Shown here in pieces: positions 21,840 through 31,915 of a stretch of 64,000 nucleotides of DNA. Source of the DNA: Marsupella aquatica (lineage: Eukaryota; Marchantiophyta); contig OZ316897.1 in assembly GCA_973895155.1 (NCBI GenBank), forward strand, positions 14,446,001-14,510,000. Direction: 5' to 3'. Within the stretch, counting starts at the first letter, position 1; each line of letters begins with the position of its first letter. The notes below the pieces were generated by a model. It searched no databases and was not told the DNA's origin. It worked only from the letters and a program-made list of their open reading frames with translations. The translations under genes were made by a program, and so were the position numbers.

Positions 21840-22215
21840 TTTGTCAGGATATTAATTGAGCTCTTTTTTTTGCCTCGAAAAAAACAAGATGAATTCCATT
21901 CAAAAAGCCAAGATACAAAACGGGGGCCCACAGGGAGCACCAGCCCACAGGACCAAATAAGGTCGAAGTGCTAACAACCCGGGAGGCCGGTACCAGGTAA
22001 AGAGCTGATCCCCAAATGGGAAACCAAACAACGAATTTAGAAACTACCACTGAGAGTAGCACACTCTTAAAGACGAATTTAGAAACTACCACTGAGAGTA
22101 GCACACTCTTAAAGACCGGCCAGTGGTCTGGTTCCCCGAGGTTCCCAACACTAGTAGCACACTCTTAAAGACCGGCCAGTGGTCGGGTTCCCCCGAGGTT
22201 CCCAACACTGGATGG
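21840..22215. repeat. Stacked short duplications in repeat-like DNA
   Basis: ACGAATTTAGAAACTACCAC plus a GAGAGTAGCACACTCTTAAA phrase occurs twice (about 22031 and 22073). GTAGCACACTCTTAAAGACC with GGTTCCC..GAGGTTCCCAACACT occurs twice (about 22097 and 22154). The preceding A-rich stretch around 21880 resembles ends of plant retroelements, without clear termini. Confidence 0.7.
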
Positions 22216-23509
22216 GGTAAGGTAAGAACCTTATCAATCTGCCTGTAGTGCAACTCCAGAACCTGATCTGAGATCATGGTGGACGTGGGGGAAAGAGACG
22301 AGCTCTTGAATCGGCCAATCATCGCTATAGACGAATTTCTGCGTATATCTATGGACTTCTAATTCCTCCTTCAGGTCTATTCGAGTTTGCATGTAGTTGA
22401 GTCCTGTCCATGTACGTATATATCTCTCAACGTCCAAAATATCTCCTCAAACTCCAGCTTCTCAAACTCTCTCGAATACTAGCTTACTGAACGCAAACCA
22501 AGCTTTTGAACGTACCAGCAGACTTGTTGGCCAGCTCGGTGCGAGAGCGTTTCTGGTAATAATCAGGCTCATTCTTTGGTAAGGCGTGATGTTGCTTCAG
22601 AGTCAGTGGTGTACAAATCGTACTTATACAAAGTATGCATTTGATTACTTCACTTTCAAAAGGCTCGACCGTCTTTGAGAGGCTGCATGCGTTGGTGTCG
22701 ATTACATTTCTACAGTAGTTACGAATGGCTCCTCCAATTCATGAAACGCGCCTTGAGAATAATATTTGAAGAGTTAAATTCTACTTCGTTCTGGGTTGTT
22801 GACATTGCACGTTTTATCATTTTTTATTCTTCTCGCTATGAACGGCACCGTAGGTTCCTAGTGTTGTTGCCCATTCGTGGACTGACATTGATCCAACCGG
22901 AAAGGAGTATAGCTCTAGTCCACGTACGATGAATTTGAAACAAGTTCCGGAGTTCAATATCTACAAGAGCAACACATAGACAGTAGCTGTGCCATCGATA
23001 TCTTAGGTCGAACCCAATTACCGATCGTCCGGAACTAGCTTGTTTCTCTTGCCTACAGCAAAACTGCGTACTCATGGAGCTAGGTATCTTAGCAGATATC
23101 TCGACGCAGTATACCTCCAAGCGCGTCTGTCAAATCAGTTGGATCGCGAATGCCAACTCATCCAGAAACGAGCTGACGGCAGACGAGTGCTGCAGCAGCT
23201 GTTCTCCGCCCCAAATTAACGGAAAAACAAAAACGTCAAATCATCATCAGTTCATTCGGTCCCCATCAATCAAGACTTCCCATCCAACCTTGCGTGTGCA
23301 GCACCCACAGCATTGCATCAAGTACGTTTGGCGAATACTTAATTGTGTCCGGTCCTTATCTTCGATCTGGGACAGTAACTTCATGTCAACGATAGTCTTC
23401 GAATTGATTCGAGAATATGATTATATAATTGGCCTCCCTGGGCGGCCCTGAGGCGAACTTGACTTCACCAATGCAAAGCCAACAGGCAACAGGAAACATG
23501 TCCGACAGG
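22216..23509. other. Unassigned region
   Basis: Open frames up to 125 codons (23074-23451, plus) show no signal peptide, domain or splice pattern that I can support. Confidence 0.35.
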
Positions 23510-23583
23510 CTGCAGGCAATGGAAAGGCCAAGTTGATGTCAAATCGCTGCAGGCAATGGAAAGGCCAAGTTGATGTCAAATCG
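23510..23583. repeat. 37-bp tandem duplication
   Basis: CTGCAGGCAATGGAAAGGCC and the bases after it repeat at 23510 and 23547 with a 37-bp period. Confidence 0.9.
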
Positions 23584-23784
23584 AACCACAAGCGTACAAT
23601 TTATTCATCGCCATCACTCTTCACCGTTGTTTTTACGGTTGTTTTTATCTCTATCCACTGGGAGCTCCAAATTATCTCCACATTATCGGGTGTAAGGAAA
23701 TTCTATTGTAGCCAAACTCTATATATATTTTCATGCCCGTGGGGTGCACACAAGATGTCAAGGTGAGGCAAAAATGTTTACATG

Positions 23785-23850
23785 TAACCTAACCCGTACC
23801 TAAACTGTAATCTAACCCTTACCTAAACTGTAATCTAACCCGTACCCCTC
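23785..23850. repeat. Short ACCTAAACTGTAATCTAACC repeat
   Basis: Two to three imperfect copies of TAATCTAACCC(G/T)TACC. It contains CCTAACC-type phrases but is not a telomere array. Confidence 0.6.
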
Positions 23851-24299
23851 AAAAAAAATGTTTACATGAGAAAAGATGCATACAAGTAAAGAAATGCAAG
23901 TAAGGCAATTAAGAAAATGTTGAGGGAAGAAAATGTTTTTGAGGAAAAGAAATGCATATGAGTAAGATAATCTCTTAGTTAATAGTTAAGACACCATACG
24001 TGTGATTGTGATCACCTTGCACTAGGTGAGGGGAAGAATCTTTTTTCATTTGTCCTCCTCCTTTCTTTACTTTATTCCTGGCCGCACCTCCCTTTTCCTT
24101 GTTTTGCTCTGACTTCCACCTTCCCCAATTGCTGCCTGCCTCCCCCTCCCTCCAACCTTTTCTTCCCTCCCAATGCAATATTTCAAAAGGATAAAAAATT
24201 GGAGAAAAAATTGGAGAAAAACAAACCCAACCCAAAGGAAAAAAGGAAATTCTTCCTCTCTATAGCAAAAAGTAAAAACTTCTCCGTTTGTCTGCCCTC

Positions 24300-25560
24300 C
24301 CATAGTCCCTCTTGCCATGCTGCTGGAGGCTGCCACCATTGATGCTGCTGCTCGTTAGTCGTCGCTCTCACAGCTCGCTCTCGTTGATGTTGTCACTGCT
24401 GCCTCTCGATGCGTTCTCGATCGCTGCTGGAGGTGCTCTCGTGGATGCTGTTGCTGCTGCCTCTCGATGCACTCTCGATCGCTGCTGGAGCTCTCAATCG
24501 TTACTGTGACATTGAGCTGCAGGATGCGAGCTGCTCTCTCGATGCGCTCACGATGCTGTCGTTGCTGTGACATTGAGCTGCTGGATGCGAGTTGCTCGGT
24601 GATTCTCGCTGCTAGATCCGTTGTTCCAAACACCTTCGAATGTGAAAACTTTCTACAACTGATCTCTAAATGAGATTCATCCAGTGGTTTTGCTCTCTTG
24701 GTGCTGTGCCCTCGTGGCTGTTTTGGCTCTTTTTCAGCTCATTTGTGCTTGGCTCTTTTTCAGCTGTGTGCTCATATCGTCTTCTCGATGCTAGTGGTGC
24801 TTGGCGTCGGCTTGCTGGTTCATGGTTTCTGCTCATTTCCGCTCATTCCATTGGTTTGTTTTGTCATCAGTCCCCTGTGCAGAGTGGCTTCCCTTTACGG
24901 CTCGTTTTGGCTTTGGTTTTCTCTCGCTTGTGCTTATTTTTTAGGTTCGTTTTGTGCTCGTGTTTTGGGACCGGTTTCTAAGCCTGTTGGACTCTGTTGT
25001 TTGGCTGTGTGCTCGGCTTCAGCTGAGCAGTACTCTCGTGGCATTGTGGCTTGTTTGGCCTCGATCAGCTGCGCACGGTTCGGGAGATCGATCCAGAAAT
25101 TGTATTGGAGTTTCACAGGGTTCAAAGCTGTTGAGCCATCGAGGCAGTTCATGGATTTGAGGTTTGTGCCCATCCTCTGTGCTCTTTTGTAGGGTGCTCA
25201 GGGCTCTCTTTGGACCTTGATGTTGCTGGTGCTGCTCGGTCCTCTTCGGCCTCAGGTGGTTTCGTACAATTTGGCATCGGGGTGCTCAGGTTTGTGCTTG
25301 GTGCTGATCTGTGCTTGGTGCTGCTGCTCGGTGCTGTGTGCTTATTGGCTTCCAAATATCATCCAAAGTTATTGCTTCGCTGCATGGTTTTCAGTGGCTG
25401 TGCGGCTGCTGCTGTCAGTTTGGTGGATTGAGGTGTGAATCTGTTGGGTTTGGCGGCCAGGGAGGTAATAGGAGTCGTGATCGAATTGCGTGTGTTCTGA
25501 AGTCACATGTTGGCTGTGTCGAGACTAAAGTTTAAAGAAAGTGAAGTGAATGCGGGAGTG
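24300..25560. repeat. GCT/CTCG-rich low-complexity block
   Basis: 24300-24620 is built of imperfect repeats of CTCTCGATGC, GATCGCTGCTGG and GTGACATTGAGCTGC. 24670-25450 continues in GCT/TTTT-rich sequence. Long frames here follow from skewed composition; I see no domain. Confidence 0.55.
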
Positions 25561-25564
25561 AATG

Positions 25565-25791
25565 AACTCAAGCTATACATTGGGCTATGAATTGCAGGTT
25601 GAAGCTTTGAATCTGGATTGGGACCTATACTTGTTTACCCCCGTTAACCGATCCGGGCTACTTAAGTGCTCTCCGAACCGTACAAGATAGTCGCCCATCA
25701 CACGGCTCTCTAACATGACAACTCAAAGCTATACATTGAGCTATGAATTGCAGGTTGAAGCTTTGAATCTGGATTGGGGCCTATACTTGTT
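25565..25791. repeat. Direct repeat pair flanking an organelle-like insert
   Basis: A copy of about 70 bp at 25565-25635 and a second at 25720-25791 share GCTATACATTG, CTATGAATTGCAGGTTGAAG and CTATACTTGTT. Between them lie about 84 unrelated bases that contain a group II intron domain V. The arrangement suggests break repair with filler DNA. Confidence 0.8.
25675..25708 (-). ncRNA. Group II intron domain V (organellar fragment)
   Basis: The minus strand gives a 34-nt hairpin, the standard domain V length. It starts GAGCCGT and ends ACGGTTC, which pair fully with one G-U. The AGC catalytic triad is present. The upper stem GATGG/CTATC closes a GCGA (GNRA) tetraloop. A domain-VI-like stretch follows (GGAGAGCACTTAAG). 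Domain V is the most conserved part of mitochondrial and plastid group II introns. With no other intron domains nearby, this is most simply a nuclear insert of organelle DNA. Confidence 0.75.
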
Positions 25792-27598
25792 GGCACTGAC
25801 AGTCGTGGTTCTCTCAGCCTCAGTGTATTGTGCTTTCTTTCAATCTACGTTTGTAGAGAGTGGTGGTTTTAGAGGAGTTTGCTTTGCTTGAAAGGCTGTC
25901 CAGTGTTCACTGTGTATCCAGGGTTCAATACTCTGACAGACGTTTTAAGTACTTGGGTGTCTTTAAGAGGACTATTACTTCTAAGGAAAAAGCCAACTGC
26001 AGCTGAAAGGCTTCACCAAAAAAAAACGACAAATTGCAATACGCATGTCTCGGAAAATATTTTTGCCTGATTTATGCGCCATACGTATTTACGATCTGAT
26101 GAAACAAGTCTCAGGAATAAATTCCCGCCATTGTTGGGGATTTGGGTTAAATGTACCCTTAAAAGTGGTAAAAAAGTAAGCATTTCTTTCTTGACAAAAG
26201 GGGTTTGAAAATCATCCAGTGTGATATTATTTTGATAAATGTCTTATTGTAAGAGCACATTAGGATTCTAATTTATGCTAAATTAAAACATGAAAAAAAT
26301 GTAACTAGGTTCCACCATATTGCAATGTCCGAAATTTTTATCAGGGGTCAGTCAGTGGATGGCGATAACAGGGCTAGTCTCTAAACCAAAATCAGGCGTC
26401 AGCCAGTGGAAAAGAACAGGTGAAGTGACTCCTGACACCCACACCCACTGCCCTCCCCCTCCCCCCTTCCCTTCAAGTGCGCGCGACAGGTGATCCATAT
26501 ACGACTTCACACTCATATACGACTCTGGCCGGTATAATTGTCTAGGTTGGTGCAAGGTTCAGCAGTACCGTCTTAGTACTTGACTGTCTTCTTAGAATAA
26601 CAACATAAATTAAACTAGCTTCCAAGAAGTGAGCTTGACTCGAAGGCCATGGACAGTGTGCAAGTGTTTTGATTTTCCTACCTAAGTTCTTCTTCGATCT
26701 TCTTCCTCTCAGGCTATTCGTGTGGTTCATGGATCTCAAGCTAGATAAGTGTAGCTAGTGGAAGAAAGACCAACCCTTATTTGGCCAAGGAAAAACAGAT
26801 CAGGTATAACAAGCTTTTTGGCCAATAGCTGACTGTGCAGCTTGTACGTTCGTAGACACATGTATAGGAGTATATATATTGATTGTCAATCTTTGAATGG
26901 TCCGGAAATATCATTCACGTACGGCTATCCCAATCCAGTAGGGAATCCATTTTTATCGTGGACCGACTTCTTCTTTCTTAATTTGTCCCGATAAGTACGT
27001 ATTGCATAATGCTATCCACAAGAGAGAAAGGGAGACTCCCGCATGGTGAACGTAGTGTGCGACTCTCCCGAAACTGAAAGGACCAGTACTTCTAGCGCGC
27101 CTTACCAAGATCTCTTTCACATTCTTTCTACTCCAGTCTTAAAATAACAGCTAAACTATGTTGTGACCTAGGAGTGTCACCAAATAATATATGAGTAGCT
27201 TCTGAACTGTTTTAATTCCCATTAACATTTGGAAAAAGGGACTTAGAGAACATGAAATAACTGGCAAAGACATATATTCATAGGGATTTTGGCTCCAGCC
27301 AAGTTGAGACACGTACGTACTAGCTGTTAGAACATCTGGGAATTGAACCGAATTGAGGAGAGTCTTCATCGATAAGGTTCACAGCTACTAAATTAAGTAT
27401 GTCCTCACTGTAATTAAGCAGCTCCCTTAACCGCGGTAGCAGTAATCGGTACAAAACAAATCACTCAAAATAAAACGAAATAGTTCTATTTAAAAAGGAG
27501 TGTCCAATCGTTCGCCATAGTTATCTCAACCAGTTATCTTCCGGAAGCCTACTTGTAATTTAATTTCCCCTTCCTATCAAGTAAAGCATATGCTTTGC
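25792..27598. other. Intergenic region with a short domain fragment
   Basis: Mostly featureless. At 26881-26973 the plus strand encodes ISFTYGYPNPVGNPFLSW, related to the fragment at 15463-15510. No complete gene is resolved. Confidence 0.35.
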
Positions 27599-30042
27599 TT
27601 ATGGCCTGTACCTGTATTGTTGAAGGTTTTCACTATCTCGTTCCAAGAACTCTCTATGAACGAGAGATTCGACTCGATTCTTGATTGATTGTGGTGTTGG
27701 AAGAAACAGACCCTGAAAAAGATAAGTCACTGCTTTGAGCAAGCGTTGATGCTCCATTAATTTACTCTCCATGATACGTAATATAGCAGCATCAATTTGA
27801 GAATTCCGGTTCTCCTCCACTCGGTGCTGTGTTTGCCCTCCCCAAGCAGGGCTTTGGTTCTGAGCAGTGCTTGTGTGGTTCTTCTCCACTTTGTACTTTT
27901 CTCGCGTGAAATTCTCATTGAAAATGAACCAGTCCCCTTCACCAATGTCTCTGCTCTTCGCGGGTTCCCTCCTCAAAATACTCGTTCCCGTGTCACACGC
28001 CAAAGATTTCAGATTCCTCTTCAGCTCAGGAGCGGCGATGCCCGTCTTTTGCAATATATCCTCATACGTCAGCCTGTCTGTTTCCTCGAATTGCCAAAGA
28101 ATGCACATCGATAGTTGACAATGCGAGCTCGCATCTGTTTTCATTTCCGAGGTGGACCACCACTTCTGCATTTCCCATGTTGCTTTGGCACAACAGGCGA
28201 CGATGTGGATGATTTTCCTTCTAGAAGCTGAGAACTTCTCAAGTTCGACCAACATCTCTGTAGGTAAGTTGCACTTCGGGACCTGACAAATGGGCCATGC
28301 ACGTGATGAAATAACCTGCACGTCATGCAAGGTTGTGTATATTAAATGAAACTGAAAGGTCTCTGGGCAGACTTAGACTAGTTTCTTACTATATAATGAT
28401 CAGAATGCACGAAAACGTGACGGGGCTGATTGATTGAATAAAAATTCCATATGTTTCAACCAGGTATCTCCACTTAAATAACACCAAGATCGAGGAAAAA
28501 CTAAAATCAAATTATGACTACAAATACCTACAAGATCCGCTGCACGAATTGAAAGTCGAATCTAGATACGAAATTAAGCGTTGAGTTTGCGCGAAAGATC
28601 AGCAATCACATAATTACCCGCAGGGTGAGTTTGAGGCTGTCAAGTTCTGATTGTAGATATAGATCAACATTGAAAGTTTCCATGAGATCTTTCGACGTTT
28701 TTATATCCTCCAGCATTATCTCTAGCTTGTTAACACGTGGATCATCGCATGAAGCTTTTAGCTTGGAAATGAATCTTCTCTCAGACTGCAGCAGCGACAC
28801 ATATCTCTCTGATAGAAGACGCTTCTCTCAAGTAATTTGAGTGATACCCCAGAAATAAGTCTTTGTTTTTCAGGTAACCGAAAAGCTCAATCACAGAATC
28901 CAGGAGGCTGCTAGTATCTCCATTTGATGCGCATTGCATTCCGAAATGATGGGAGGGTCCAAATGTTTGTAGATTCAGCCATTGAGTCCCTTATAACATC
29001 TTTCCAACCAAGATCCCTCAATTCATAGCCAGTTACTTTGATCACGAGCTTAGGAGATCAAATTAACCCATCTTTCAAGCTAAACAGACATTTGACAAAG
29101 GTGATAGTCCTATCAGGAGCAAGAAGATGGTCCCTTCCAATCTCATTGGTATGAAACCTGGAAGAGAGACTTCCTAACATGCGCATATTTTTCAGATCAT
29201 ACGCACACCTGACTCCACCCTTCATTCCAAGTAGGTTCTGGAGATATTCATGAATCATCTCCTTGTTAACCATTTTGCAAGCCTTCCACTGAGTGTCAGG
29301 GAGGGTCTCTCAAGTACTCTGCGATTCTCATTGATTCTTCCTTGCTGTGGCTCTGTATCTTCTTGAGATTCGAGTCGATTCCAAGAACAATCAAGGATAT
29401 CTGTGACTCAATATCGTGATAGCTGGCAGGAATTGCAAGATATCGTTCCTCAAAATCCTGGTCAACGAGTATCCCCCCAAACTGATCCTTCATAGGCTCC
29501 AACGACAGTATTTTGTCCAATATCAGCATCAGTATGTTGTCCATCATTAACATCCGCATACTGTCTACTATGAACATTCGGTCCTGGATTTCCCCCTCTC
29601 CATCTCGTTCCTTGCTTACCAGAGAGAGCAGTCGAGACACGAAGCGGAACCTCATTGTGCCCTCCAAGATAATTTTCCTCCATAAAGAGACTCCATCTTC
29701 TTTCAGCGAGGAAACCCGCGGGCTATTGATCTCTCTGTAAATGAACAGCTGACAAATTAGATTTAGTGCTCGGTTAAATTTCTTCCATTCACCGAAAATG
29801 TTTCTCATGAGTGGTATGAAATCCAAAGACTCTACCCTTGTCAAAACAGCATAAATATATGCTTTCGTGGCAGCAATGACCATTGACATGAGGGCACTCT
29901 TATGTTCAGCATTTGCAGACATGAAGTAGACAAGCCTGCACAGTAGGTTCGAACCTAAGGATGAATCAAAGTATGGAGGATGACGAAGCAAAAAGTGAAC
30001 GAAAATATTGCAATTCCAGAATGAAAACGTTGTGAAGGTCAA
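27599..30042 (-). pseudogene. CUL3-type cullin pseudogene
   Basis: Minus-strand pieces follow a cullin from the N-terminal repeats to the C-terminus. 30042-29296: GEWKKFNRALNLICQLFIY, SLWRKIILEGTMRFRFVSRL, DFEERYLAIPASYHDIESQ. 29273-29058: MVNKEMIHEYLQNLLGMKGG. 28935-28820: LLDSVIELFGYLKNKDLFLG. 28830-28615: SERRFISKLKASCDD, IMLEDIKTSKDLMETF. 28320-27599: VISSRAWPICQVPKCNLPTE, RLTYEDILQKTGIAAPELKR, then the winged-helix/neddylation end RVEENRNSQIDAAILRIMES and EFLERDSENLQQYRY. One intron (28614-28321) keeps GT-AG ends. Frameshifts at about 29295, 28910 and 28830, within continuous homology, rule out a normal product. The neddylation-site Lys region reads MESKLMEHQ in place of the conserved MKxR-type motif. 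Functional cullins scaffold BTB-type ubiquitin ligases. The right limit is approximate. Confidence 0.86.
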
Positions 30043-31239
30043 TTAAAGAACGAAAATCGCTGTATGTTTCTGTCGTTTTAGACAGATGTAAATACTTAAA
30101 ATATTTCTTCTTTTTAACACAGTTACTTTAGGGGTTTTAGCTGGAAATAGTTAGGCGACGGGAAAGCAAAAGTCATGAGATCGAGATGATAATATATATA
30201 TATTTCTTATGGACCTTAGAAAGAAGAAAAATATATTTCAGTTGCAAAAACTAAAAACTGAAGAATTACATGCCAAGGTGGGGCCAGTCAAGAAATATTT
30301 CATTTGAAGGCAGAAACTAAAAACTGAAGAATTACATGGAACCCCAAGGTGGGCCGGCTTCACGTACCCATAGTTTTAGCTGTAAGAGAAGCTTTCAGTA
30401 CAATGAAGGTAAATTTTTGTAACAACATACTCTAGTTGCTCATAAGCCTCCTTCGAATTCAGTTCCCGCTGGGTAGAGCTATTCGCTCTCTCCGTAGTCT
30501 GATCGGATGATGGCTTGGGCTGAAGTCATCCTCATGAACGTCCGGCCCCAGACTCACAACCAATAGTAGGGCTGCAGCTGTACAGCTTAAATTAAAATTA
30601 ATATTCCACATCAGTCATTCTTATGAACGTCCCGCCGGGCCCCAAAGTCACAGCCAATAGCAATGCTGCAGCTGTACAGCTTTAATGAGGCTAATACTCC
30701 ACATCCATAGCCTATTGCGTTGCTCACAAGAGTACTTGTAGTGTGAGCAAACAATAAAACATTTTTTGTTAATGAGAAAAAAAACTCGCACAACACCGTG
30801 CTCTTTTCTCATAGAAGGAAAAGCTCCTAAATTTGCAGTGAGTACTTTTGCTAGCAAAATTAGTCTGTAGCTAGCTAGTACGGGATTAAAGCACATTATC
30901 TTCAATATATTGTGTCATTTCAATTAAAACCCAATTTATGAGTCTTGTCATTTTTTTGTAACATCCTATTTTGGGAGTGTCTGTACTAAATACACCAGAT
31001 ATACAAAAGTCATCAAAAATCAAAAGGCATTGTTTAAGAATCATTCTCGTTGCTAGAAACAATTTCCATGTGAGGATTTTTTGATTAATAATCAATTTCT
31101 AGCGATTCAAGGCAAATGTTGTTTAAGAATCACTCTTTAGCAATATTCTCTTTGCTAGCAAAAATTCTCCATATATATATATATGTTTTGAATGAAGGGA
31201 GACTTTAGAAAACAAGGAAAAAATGACACGGTAACATGC
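30043..31239. repeat. Intergenic region with two local duplications
   Basis: AAACTAAAAACTGAAGAATT recurs about 70 bp apart near 30248 and 30318. A unit of about 90 bp (ATGAACGTCC...CTGCAGCTGTACAGCTT) occurs near 30534 and 30625. No gene is seen. Confidence 0.6.
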
Positions 31240-31299
31240 GGTTCATCATTCACTATTGGCTTTGAGTAAGTAATTTGGTAGTATCCCATGAGAATACTT

Positions 31300-31560
31300 A
31301 ACACCAAAATCAGTCACTATAATTCTCTCTCATTCACTAAAATTGGCAGAAATTCCATAAAATCTATTAAAAGGTGATTGAATGCACTACGTTGAAAACT
31401 AAACTTAGTGGAAAAGAGAGCTCTAGCTAGCATAGGAAATTTATTTTTTTTAAAACTCAAAGGGGTACAATAATACAAGTGGTGCACCTTGTTAAAACAC
31501 ATTAAAGGAAAAATATTAATAAGACAAACCATTGAAAAGTGGATTGGCCATATTCATTTG
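31300..31560. repeat. Dispersed repeat, copy 1
   Basis: Closely related in the same orientation to 52870-53150. Shared phrases: ATTCACTA(A/G)AATTGGCAGAAAT, CAAGTGGTGCACCT versus CAAGTGATGCACCT, and GGCCATAT at the end. No termini recognised. Confidence 0.65.
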
Positions 31561-31915
31561 TCAAAATTTATTACATTGTATTTACTCGTGTTCCTCTCAA
31601 AAATAAAGAAAAAACAGTCATTAATCCAAACCCCATTAGTTTGACAAATGGGAAAGGGCCACCAGGTATGGCAGTGACACTCTTGGCTAAAGTAGTGGCT
31701 ATCTTTTCAGAAAATCAATTTTGTATGTTCAAAACGGTTCGCGCGAGTTCGTACACAGCACAAAGTTGGCGTTGGCCAGCTCACCAATCAAACTAACCAC
31801 TAAGACTGGCGCACTCGTTCGACTCTCACCTTCCAACGCAGATCAAGGATCGCATCTAATGCACCTTCCCAACATTTCACTCTACCTGGTCTGCGGAGAT
31901 TGCCTCCCCGAACAG

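Noticed and set aside
23074-23451. 125-codon plus-strand frame
   Set aside because: No recognisable domain, no splice or promoter context, and an overlapping frame on the other strand.
23785-23850. CCTAACC phrases suggesting interstitial telomere repeats
   Set aside because: The period and sequence do not match the plant telomere unit; it is a short local repeat.
24698-25192. 164-codon plus-strand open frame, hydrophobic
   Set aside because: It lies in GCT/TTT-skewed low-complexity DNA with overlapping frames in other phases. It shows no domain and no organised membrane pattern.
29940-29960. GGTTCGAACC resembling a tRNA T-loop
   Set aside because: It lies in the cullin relic and no acceptor or anticodon stem can be built around it.
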